Positions 40,201-52,200 of a DNA stretch of 64,000 nt are shown one piece after another. Below the pieces are notes generated by a model. That model searched no databases, was not told the DNA's origin, and was given only the letters and a program-made list of their open reading frames with translations. The position numbers and the translations under genes were made by a program. Numbering within the stretch: position 1 is the stretch's first letter; the number at the start of each line of letters is the position of its first letter. Source of the stretch: Elysia crispata (lineage: Eukaryota > Mollusca > Gastropoda > Plakobranchidae); the NCBI GenBank assembly GCA_033675545.1, contig JAWDGP010003874.1:747501-811500 (forward strand). Direction: 5' to 3'.

Positions 40201-43200
40201 TTCTAAAATCTACACTTTGCAACCATCGGATCATCCATCGTCAACTTCTTTCTGTACACTTTCTTTTCTTCTTCAGAAATTTCACTGACACATTTTTTTT
40301 TTAACTTGCTCTACTCTCTCACTTTCATGAGCTAAATATGTTGAATCAAGTTGGGCCTCTTTTGTCGCTGTTTTCTTTTATTCTCTCAGATGGGGTAGAT
40401 GCTGAGCAATCAAACAAACAAAATTTTAGAGGGTAATTAAATTTGAAAAGAAATTTTTTTGGAGAGGCAAGTTGCATTGCAAGCCTAGATTACCATTAAA
40501 AGTGTCGTGTTCAGCTTTATTCTCCTACGCAGTTAATTTAAAAACTATTAATTAATTAATGTATACTCTTTTACCCTCTCTATTTGTACATCTATACAGT
40601 ATAAAAGAAATTATGTGTTACTGCTTCAGAGTTGGAGTCAAAAATGTTTTATCTAGTCATTTACTTTTGACTTGTATTAATACATTAATTTACAAGATAC
40701 CCACAGCAAATATATGGTTTGTTTTGAATCTTTAAATATGAAATCTAGATTTTAAAAGTAGTTTTAGATTTTAGTAGCTTTAGATTTGTTGTGTTCAATT
40801 ACTTGGGTTCATTAGGACAATTGTTGTACGTATTAACTGAAATACTACTTATACTAGTAAATATGATACCTTTAAAGATTGAAAGTAAGTAGACTAAAAA
40901 AACCCTCTACCTACCCTTTTTAGCATTACTTGAGGCATCACATGAGCTGATATCATTGTGAACCATGTTGTTTTTTGACAAGAAATGGTCAAACTTATAA
41001 AAAAAGTGTAGAAAAAGGATACTGAAATTTCAGATGTGAGGATGTAACACACATGACAAAAAAAAAATGGAACACATGTAACAACTACTTTTTTCTGTAG
41101 AATAAATATATTTTAAGTCAGTAAAGCTGGCCACAAAGTCATTATCCATTAATAAAAACAGTGTTAAAATTTTGAACAATTTGAGGAGCCCATGCAGAAG
41201 GTGAAAAATGTAATTTTTAATTGTAACACACGTTAAACCCTGTTTATCTCCAATTCACTTAAAATTTTAGGGCCGGAATATCTTGCAAGAGTTGTTAAAA
41301 TCAAAAGTGAAGGTTTAAAAAAAGAAAAATTGGTAGTCTGTCTCTTATATGCTTTGTATAAAGTTGCTTCAAAGGAGTTAAACTAGTCTTCAGATGTAAC
41401 ACACTTTACGTAGAATGGGCCTCTATATCCACCTTTACTCCTGGAGCATCAGTGAAAAGAGGAACATTGGCCTCTTCATTTACATCTAAATTGTTTCTTC
41501 TTCTTAAATTCTAACAACTGCACATCTAACTCTTCCACGACTTCCGCCCAATGAATGCCCTCATCTACCACCACCATGGGGGTTTCAACTCTAAATCTAG
41601 ATCTATTGGCCGGAGGAAAACTAGATCTAGGTTCTCATTGTCATTTCTAGAAGAACTGATCTCTAGATCTAAATCCTCAGATACCTTGCTATCATCACAA
41701 CAAGAGCTATTCTCTGTGCCTTTGTCATCACTGTCATTACAAATGGCAAGTTTATCCAGAACTCCCAACTTCAGTGGCTGCTAATAACTTCTGCGTCATT
41801 TTTTTAATTTGAGGTAGAATTAACAAAAGTCTAAAAAATATTAAGCATGATATCCATTAGATTTAATATTGAACCCAAATTTATTCAAAGAAAATAGAAC
41901 CCTAAAGCTCAATCAGGGATCCCTTGGTACATGCATAATCATACTTTAAAGTTTTCTTGAAAAATCACGGCGAATTGATCCCAAAAAGGCTGAAAGAAAA
42001 TATTTTTAAAAAATCCATCATAGAAAATATTTAAAATTCCAGAAAAGTATAAAAGAAATATAGTTGCTTATGTTTGTATCCTTTGTCTTTCATTTACAGG
42101 ATGTAGAGTTCTGATTGATATTCATGTTCGGCTGTTGAGGAGAATTGGGAAATCTTCAGTGACAGCAGATCGCTTTGAGAAAAGCATTGTGAAGGTATGA
42201 TTAGATTTTAAACTGAATGGTGAATTCCTTATCTTCTTGCAATGATTGTTTCATTTTAGCAACCGTGTCATATCGATGTATATGCAGTCTACAGAAGATG
42301 CAAACATCTTGGAGATTCCACTGATTATGGACCATATGTATGGCTTTGACCTCATGACATGACAATTGACATTTTCACTGTAGATATAATGGACTTATAG
42401 ATTCCTTGAAGAACCTCATGGTTTTAGCTGCATGTAAAGATTTATTTTTTTTTTGGCTGCTCTATTTTTAATCCCTTCTTTCAATTATGGTTTCAGTTCT
42501 GTCACCACTTCTCTGAATTTGATGCGTGGGAAGTGGAAAGCTATGGATACCGCCATGCCCAAATTTCAACAAAACTCAGGATTCTCAAGGTGAGATACTG
42601 ATCTATCTGGGTGTTTTATTGTAATACTTTGCGACTGCATTATTTGATTCACTCATTAATCCTTGCAAAATTTAATAACTGGCCTCACATCACGGGTTAA
42701 AATGTTGTAAAATACTAATGGGATCTGGACAATTTTTGAGGCATCACAGTGTTAGCAGTGTGAATTTGCCATTAAGAAAGCAGAGACTAGTAAAGTATTT
42801 ATGTTTCAAACTAAAATCAGTCTTTGCCATCAGATTGGTCAGACAAGGTTCCTAATATTTCACTTCTATTATTTTATTTTGATGTACCAGAATCTACTTG
42901 AGTGCCAATTTGACTTCAATGTCAAGTTTAAGGAGAAGGTCAATGAGAGCAGTGCTGAGGACATGCGGTTCCTTCCCATTGGTCGCGATAAGGAGGGCCA
43001 GGCTTACTGGTATTTTGTGGTGAGTTGCTCTTGCAGTCTGCATCATTAAGTGATTAAAGCCTCCTCCCCTTTCTAAAATGGGACACAAATCCAACAGATT
43101 ATTGAAAAACCTTTCTTCCCTTGGATCGAAAAATCCATTCCTTTTGCTGCTTATTTTAAAAAAATCATAGAAGTTAAATCTGAAAGTTTCTGTTTAAATT

Positions 43201-46200
43201 AGTGTTAAAATGGACACAGTTTTAATGTCTTTTTTTTTCTTTGGAAAGCTAGTTGAACATCTTAATTTTATACTAATAGCATAACAGCACAACCAAATGA
43301 AAGTGCATTTGTTTCAAATGATCTGAGGTTGTATACATGAGAAATTTTTAGAAAACTTGCTGGAGACCTGGATCAAAGCAAAAGCTGTATAACATGAGTA
43401 TTTTATTTCTTTATGGTTCATTCATATGATATTGACAGCTTGACAAAAGCACCTGTTTGTAAGGATTTGAATGCTAGATAAAGACAGGCTTCTATTGAAA
43501 TTTGTTTTGCTGTATAGCCTTTTGGAAAACAAAACTTTCATAAAAAAATAAAAATAAAGGGTAGGTATAATTTTTCTTTTCTTACCAAACACATATATAT
43601 TTGACCACCCCATGGCCTGCAAAACTTTAACATCCCTTGTCCCTGATCACATTGTGATTGCCAGCTGGCTTATCGTCCCTCACAGTTACATGTAAATTCC
43701 TTACGTTTGTGTTTTGAATAATTTTAAGGAGAATGGCATGAAGAGTTAAGAATGATTTTCTTGCTATTCAGAATTTGGTATTTTGACTTGATAATGGCGT
43801 TTGTAATTTTTTCAGGACAAGGACAGCAACTTAATGGTCTACAAAGAGGAACAAGATGATGAAGATGCTGACACATGGCAACTTATATGCAGGTGAGAGA
43901 AAATTTCTTTTCTTTTCTTTTCTTATTTTTTTTTTTTTATGATATGAAATAATCAATCTTGTACTTTTAATCTAGGAGATAATTTTGAGTTGCCAGCTCA
44001 TCTTATGTCGAAAGAAAAAAGTCTTTATGGAAAACAGCAAACTGTTCATTTAAATGTTATCTTGTATCTTTTTAGGTTTTTGTAAATTGAAAATATTAAA
44101 GATTTTTTTGGTTAAGATTCATTATCGACAAACTTTATTCAAAATCAAAAGTATACATGTATACACATATAATATATAATTATATAGAATAGTACAAATC
44201 TTACCTTAACTTTAAAGGGCTTTTCATGCTAGACAAGTGTTTTAAATGGAGAACAAGGCTGTTCTATGTCTTCTATTCCCTTCAGGCATATGAAAAGCAG
44301 TGATGCTGTAGTGATCTTAAAAACTGCTTGTAATAATAAAATGAACAATATGTTGTAATAACATTATAAGATAGTGTTTGACAAAAAGGAGCGTAAGTAA
44401 CAATAGAGTGATTCCCTAGATATAGATCTATGTTGTATCTATCTATCTAAATATATAAAATGTAGCCTAGGAGCTGTTTTCAAGAGACTTTCCCATGGAG
44501 ATTGTCAGAAATAAACCACTTGCGTGTATAAATACAATTGAGAACTTCTTCCTACAGTTTTATTAAGGTTTATTGTTCTCTTAATTTGAAAGTCTTATTT
44601 GTAGATCCCTTCAGAGAATGCAACTGTCATTTTATATGGTTCATCCTTTCTCAAAATATACCAAAAGTGTACTTCTTGTGAATTGTAAATTAGAGAATTC
44701 AGCCATACCAGATATATGTAGATATTTACATTGGATGATTGGTAGGAATGAAATTTTTTTTGTGAAAATAGGGTTGAATCTAGTCGATAAAAATCATCAA
44801 ATTTAAGAGCCTGGTTTCAGTAGCTGAGTACTTACTTTGACAGGTTCAGACATTTTTGACAGATCATTCAAAATTTGGCTTTTAGACAATGTCCTATGTC
44901 TGAAAGTTTAAGTTCAGACAGCCTTTTTATATCATTAAATTTTCATTAATATGTAATGAAATCCAACAGAAATGGAAAAAACTACACCATTCTGATTTAG
45001 CAGTTTGTAATTGTTCATTCACAGTGATCGTCAACAGTTGGCTGATTTGGTGGAATCTTTACAGAAAGGGGCCAAAATTGAAGTAAAAGATGAGGATGAC
45101 AAAAGCACAAGTCAGTAAAAATACAGCTCCTGGCACCCACCAGGTTTTGTTTGGAAGAATAATTTTTTTAATGGAGTCATTTAGTAAAGAAGGACATCTA
45201 TGAAGAGTACAGATAGATGTTAGCTTTATAACACCATTTAACTTATTTCAGATAAAGACTTCTACTTTAACAATTTTCTATGGGTAGGGAAATCTTGTGT
45301 TAAAATTTTTTAGGTTTTTATGTTCAGCTTAAATTTTATTAGGTTTTCCCTAACTCCTTATTCTTGATTTGTTAGAGAAAAGGGAGATTTTGCTATTGTT
45401 TTGACAATCCCACTTATTTGTGAATAAACAATAACAGCTTCATTTACGATGGTGATCTCTCACACTATTGAGCCCAGCTGCAAAGTTGCGAGAATTGGAA
45501 CAATCCTGCAAATGTAAGAGCAATATTTGTCTTGCACCAAGCATATGAGTGATTGATCCAACTTAAGATCTGAAGGAGATTTGTTATTCTCAAGAACATC
45601 ACCAAATGGAGATGAAAGTATTGCATATAAACTTCACTTTCTTGCTGTCAGGCGATGCATGAGAGCCGATTATGGTTCTGGTGAAGAACGACTAAAAAAT
45701 AGTCATTTTATTGTTTGTAAGGTCATAACGGGCATTTGTATCAATTGTCATTCAAATTTGTAGTTCACAAAAAGAAAAAAAATTTTTCAGTTCCATTCTT
45801 TCCCTACTAAAATTTATTCAGTTATCAGGTGAAGGATATGAAATGAGAAAAAAAAACATTTTTTTTTCAAAACTCCCTGAATTTCCAGGATTCTTGATTC
45901 GGGGAGCTGCTGTATGATATTTTTGGGTCGAAATGTATTACATGTTGTCTATATCACATGTAAAACTGTTCAGAAGTAGAACTGCATTTTCCATACATTC
46001 TGCTGGTGAAAATTGCATGAGATTAATAGAATTTTCAGAGGAATAATAAAAATTTATTGGTTCTTTCAAAATCTACTTTCAAATGAATTTTTTTTTGCCT
46101 AATTGATTTTCCTATGCTCCACTGGTTTGGTGACAGAAAATCAATTTCTATCTTGAATGGGCTATGACTGAAATGATAATAGAGGTATTGTGCCTGAGTT

Positions 46201-49200
46201 GCCCTACATGTCTCACATTTTCTCTTTAATTATTGCCAACTAATGCTCAGCAACAGTTTCTTTTCTTTATGTGAAATGTATTCACCAACTTTTAATGACA
46301 AATTTGACATAAACGAACAGATTGTTTGCTGTATATCATTTTGCCTGAAAATTTAATTTGTATTGTAACGTGTATTATATCCACTGTTTTGTTTTTCAGG
46401 TGTTTCTCGCAGCAGCAAAGAAGGAACTCCAGACAAAGAACTGGCCAAGGATGCAGAGGTAAAGCTTGTCAAGGAGGAATCAAAGGTAGTGGATAAAAGT
46501 GGAGATCCAGAAGCTGTGCTTAAACCTGCTGAGCCTGAGCTAAAACCTGATGTGAATATAAAACAGGAAGCTGCAGAGGATGTCAAAGAAGAATCAACCC
46601 AGTCATCAACCTCAGCTGAGAATGATGCCAACAAAGAAAGCAATGTCTCTGAATTGAACAGCTCTAAACAAGATATTGCAGTACAGGAAGTGACAGACAA
46701 AAAACAGGAAATAAAAACAGAAGGAGAGCCAACTGTGGAAGTCACTGGCAAAAGTTTGGAAAATGTAGTGGTGGAAGAAGATTTAGAGGTAAACAAGGTT
46801 TCAACTGAGAAAAAATTTGATGAAGGAACCTTTTCCACTCTTAAAAAAAAATCAAGTATTGACTCTGAACATGCTGTGGAAAACCCAAATGTGAAATCAT
46901 CCGAGTCTGGTTCCAGGGAAAGTTCAGGTTGTGAAGTTGTTACTAAGAATTCTAATTGTGCAGATCAAAGTCCAAGTGAGGCAGAAAGCATGCAGCCCAG
47001 CAAAATGACTCCATTAGATAAGCCACAAGCTGCAAAAGTCTTAGAGGAACATGAAAATGAAGCAGTGAAAAGTGTAGAGGTTAAACATGATGTGGAGGAG
47101 GGGACCAAAGTTAGTGACCAAGAGCAGAAAGTTGTGAATGTAAATTTTTCAGAGGGTGGCTCTCTGAACAAGTCACCCAGTTGTGATACTCAAGAAGACA
47201 TTAAAGGACAGAAACAAGATATCTCTCAATATAAGGAAGATAGTGTGCAAGAAAATAAAGGAAATAGAGTGTCAGATGAGGCACAGAAAATATCACAAAA
47301 TGCTGGATCTGATAAGTTGGAAGGCCAGGTGCCTGAGAGCACCAGTTGCGCAGCTGAGAAGATTGCAGAGAAGAGTAACGCTTATTTGGAGGTTAACAAG
47401 GTAAGCAAAAATAGTGACAATGTCAATTTCAAGGCTGAGCATATGGGTGAAAGAATTGCAGAGGTGTCAAATAATGGTTGTGACAAAGCTGAAGAAAAAA
47501 ACACCACCGTTGCAGCGGTTGAGACAGAAAATGAAAACAAACCATCTGTAGAACCACTAAGTTCAGAGAAGAATTTCGTGCTAAAAAAAGCAAGTGCAGA
47601 ATCTGTGAGAAATGAGAAGCAGAATGGCACACCGAAGGTCATGGTAGTTCAAGAGTTAAAAGAAACAAATGAAACATATGGTGAATTGACTGAAACTTTA
47701 AAACATCAACAGCAAAGTGAAGATATGGATAAAAAACCTGTTCATTCAGCTCAATTGCAAGAGGATGTAAACTCCAAGCAATTCACTCGTGATGAAAAGG
47801 ATATTTCTAAAAACATTTTAGAAAAGAAAGTATCACAAGAATTAGAAGAAACAAGAAATCCTCATGTAGATAAGCTTGAGAATGTTTTATCTTGTGACGC
47901 TATGCCAGCTTCAGAAAGTAATGACAAGAAAGAGAAAAAAGCAATGGTAGACTCGTGCAAATCAAAATTTTTAAGTTCTGCACAAACCCAAAGTAAGGAA
48001 ATTTCAGATCCTAAAGCTTTAGAAATAACTGATGCCTCACAAAAATTGCTAGACGAGACATTTCAAACTGAAAAGAAAGTTGTAGAAAATCCAAATGAAT
48101 TTGGAACAGATAACTCAGAATTACCTCCACCTAAAACAACTCACATAAAAGAAGAAGAGAATAAGAAATCTTCCTCTTTGGAGACAGACCCACAGTCTGT
48201 ACATGATGTTGAAGATGGAGAAAAACAAGACAAGTTGGAGCTCATCTCTAAGCCCTTAACTGATATGCCTAAAGACCCCCCAGACAAAATAAGTTCAGAA
48301 CCAGGAGATGATGGCAGTAAGTGCTTAGATTCTTCAGAGTCAGAGACACCCACAACAATTTCCAAAGAGAACAAAGTTGGTAATACAGGTGTTCAGATTG
48401 ATATAACTTCCAAAAAATATGAGGAGGTGGGCAAGACAGATTCTTCTAATATTACAGGACAAACAAAGACCAGCTCAATAGAAGAGAATTCTGCCCAGAA
48501 GGAACACTTGAAAACTGAGACCCAAAATATATTGGCGACTAAACCCAGCTTAAAGGAGTGTAATGAAGAAGGAAAAGCAGAGCTGAATACTCTCTGCAAT
48601 GGTGTAGATGGTGTTATGGAAAGTCTTGCATCAAAGCCTGTTTTTGAGGAGGATTTGAGTAAAGATACCCTAAAAGCTAATGGCACCGACAAGATAGCTG
48701 ATGGCCAGGGACTTCTTGACACTAAAGGTTTGAATCATGATGACAGTGTCAGTGCTGGTATTGAACCTAATGGAGACTGTGAGGACAAAAAGGATGGTCA
48801 TTCTCAGGTGTCACCTGTTGTTAATGTCTCAAGTAGTGTGAAAAATGGAGGAGATGATGAGACAAACAAGCCTTCAGAGAATAAGTTTGAAAAGTCACTT
48901 GAACAAGCGCCAGATAAAGAAGACAAACAAAAAAGTCAGTCACAGGAGCAAGAGAATAGATGCAAGTCTGAGAAAGAAGAGTTGGCACTATCAAAAGATG
49001 CTTCATTGGAAGAGAAAGTCAAAGAGTGCAAGGATAAACCAAGTGAAGAATCTCAAGATAATAAACTAAATAAAGAAACAAAGGAAATGGAGGGCAAAGA
49101 ACTACTTGGAGAAAATTGTGATCAGTCCATAAACAACACTGATGCAGAAAAAAACAAAGGGCCAAAATGTGACTCAGATGAAAAACTTATGAAGCAAGGC

Positions 49201-52200
49201 GAGGTAGGGGAGTGTCCAAATATAACTAAGGTGGCAACTCCTGAGAAAAAGGAGCAAAGAGGCACAGATGAAGAAAAGGAGAAAGACTGTGCTGAACCAA
49301 TAAAAGAACTTGAAGACATTAAATGTAAAGATAAGGAAGGTAAAGTAAGTGAAACTGCAGCTAAAGGAGAAGAAAATGTCACAAGTATTTCTCAAGAAGC
49401 AGATTCAGATATCAAATCAAACAAGCAGAACATTGAAAATTTGAACAACACAGTTAATGAAAATATAGGCATAAAAGAACAGGATAATAATAAAAATATA
49501 AACTCGGACGATAGGCAAGGCATTGAAGAGAAGGACAATCAGCAAGAAAAGAAGGAAATCCAAGAAACTTGTGCCAGCCACGATGAAAATAAAAGTACAA
49601 AAGCAAGTGCTGCTGAAACCCCTCCATCTCGCAAGCTAAAGAGGGCTGCCCCAGGTGCTGGAAGTGATGATGCATTGGATACAACAGAGCCAGATGGCAA
49701 GCGAGCGCGGCAGACAGCAAGGGTTCAGAGGACGAGAGGAGGCCGCAATGCTGCAGCCCGTGGTCGTGCTGCCATACAGGCAGCTGTCACTGGCTCTGAG
49801 AGTGAGGACAGTGAGGCGCACAGCAGTCGTGGCAGGAGAGGAAGGGGACGTGGTGGCAGAAATTTCAGGGGTCGTGGGCGTAAGATCACCAAGGCCAGCA
49901 GAAAAGCACACCAAGAAGATGGAGCTGCAGCAGTGGGGGATGCTGGCACAGACACAACACAAGAAAAAAGAGCTAAGGCAAGCCTATTTTCAGTTATTGA
50001 AAGCCTTAGTTTATTTGAAGCATACTTTAAATTTGCATATCTATGTCTTGCAAGCAATTAGATACACTATATTGAAAGTAATGTTTAATATATTGTGCAC
50101 ATGAATTGCATTTACTTTATTTCAATCAAGGTCAGAAAAAAATCATATTTCAATGACTTGTTGATTTGAATGTGCCAAAGAGCAGATCAGATAGCTTAGA
50201 GTGAGCGTGTCATAAAAAAATTTAAAGGCTTTAAGCCAAGTGAAATAATAGGAGACAAACATACTTTGGTCATACTTAGAGAGTAGCAATCTTGACTCTA
50301 AGAAATTATTTATACATATTATATGCAAATAAGAAGAAATAAAATGCTGTCTTATCAAAATTTCATACAGGAAAATGCAGCAGATCAAAACATTCACAAT
50401 AGGTTTAAAAAATTAGGAGACCGGAAAATATATTTATAATTTTTAATGCATGTTTAGACTTTATGACTCTATAAACCATTTCGGTTTTACAATAAAATGC
50501 TCACTCTTAATTACTCTGTCTTGTTGATAAGTCTATCAAGATTTCATGATCTGTCTATTGTTACCATTTTAAAGCTCATTCTCCATCTATTTTGTTGGCT
50601 TTAAATGTTAAGTATAACTTTTTCTTTTGTCTTATCTAATCTGATTGCCTTCTACCTTCTTCTCAATGATTACTTCAGAGATGTCTATAGTCCAGGAAAA
50701 TCCGGGAAACTCCTGGATTTCTTGTTGTATCCTGGACACCTAGATTTTACCCACAAAATCCCGGATTTTTTTTTGTGTTGTATTGGCATTTGGACTGATC
50801 TGACATAAACAATTATAATCGGTTATTATGGTTTTTTTGTTTCGCGAATAGTGTGACCCAACAATCCTACGAAAAAACAAATAGTGAAAATGTAATTCTA
50901 CAACGAGTATGATATTTTTCCATCGTCGAGTATCAACCTGTGCAGAAGTATAAAACTGGGCAATATATATTACATAGATATGGTGTATTTTTCTGTATAA
51001 TATTTATTTTCAATTCCAATATCGAGATTTGTATTGAAGTTGAAATCCAAGATATTGGTCCCACTGAATTGTTTCATTTGTTGTTTCTTACATTTGTCTG
51101 AAAAACATCATTCTCTCCATCTTCACACTGTTATTTCCAACAAAGGATCCTGATTTCTTTATCTGATCATAGTTAATGCAACTAGACTCTTTGCAGCATT
51201 GACCAATTTAAAAAGTTCAGTGAAAAAGTGTATGTCTAGTTCTCATCCTGGGTTTCCTCACATACTTTAGTCTTAGTTTATTTGTTTCCAACAGCTGTAT
51301 GGCTGTTTTTATCGTTGCTGTAAATGAAATTGACAAAACAGATGTTTTTTTTTAATTAGCTTTGTCGCGCTTTGTCCATGATTTTGGTGGGTGGTTTCCC
51401 TGAAAGCCATAGGCCGGGTAGGCACCTCTGTTACTTGTGTCTGTCTTTGCTCGTGGCTTTTGTGTTTTTCCTGGGTGTAATGTGCTTATCTCTAGCCTGA
51501 AGAATTTAATTCATTAACTTTTCCCAGGAGGAAACTTTCTATTCATTTTTTGATTTAAATGGTGAGAAGAACATTTACATTTTTTAGAAGAGAAAAAAAT
51601 CAAGGGATTAAGTTTTACTCCTCCGTTAATTTTGTTTACAGAAAAAGAAGCCTGACTCAAGCAGCGAGGCACTTAGTGGGGAAGAAGTTACACCTGCCAA
51701 AAAAGGCAGAAATCAGGCTCAAACCACAGTAAAGACGCCTAGGGGTAGAAGAGGTGGTAAAAGAGGTGGTAGAGGGAGAGGTCGTGGAAACTCTAGAGCT
51801 GCAGCGGCTTGTGCAGCTGGTGCTGATGATCCAAATCTGCGCCGCAGCACAAGGGTAAGGCAAGCTCGTGCTCGCAGGCCGCCAGCCTCACCCAGTGAAG
51901 AGTCATCTGAGGAGACAGAGGAGGAGACAGAAGAGGAGGAAGAGGCTGCAAGGGAGAGGGATTTTCTTGATGCTTCTTTTACACCAGAAGAAGAATCAGG
52001 GGATGAGGATTTTAAACCCAAAGGACGCAACTTTCAGCGTCAGGAAGCCCGAACAAGTGAGAAGCTTCTCATTTTCCACTTATGAATACATAATATAATA
52101 ACATCATTTTGGATTGGTCAGGTGAATTCAAGTTTGGATGGAGAAGATTAATTTAAACTTTAATTTATGGCTTTTTCATGTATTCTTATTAAATATTTTT

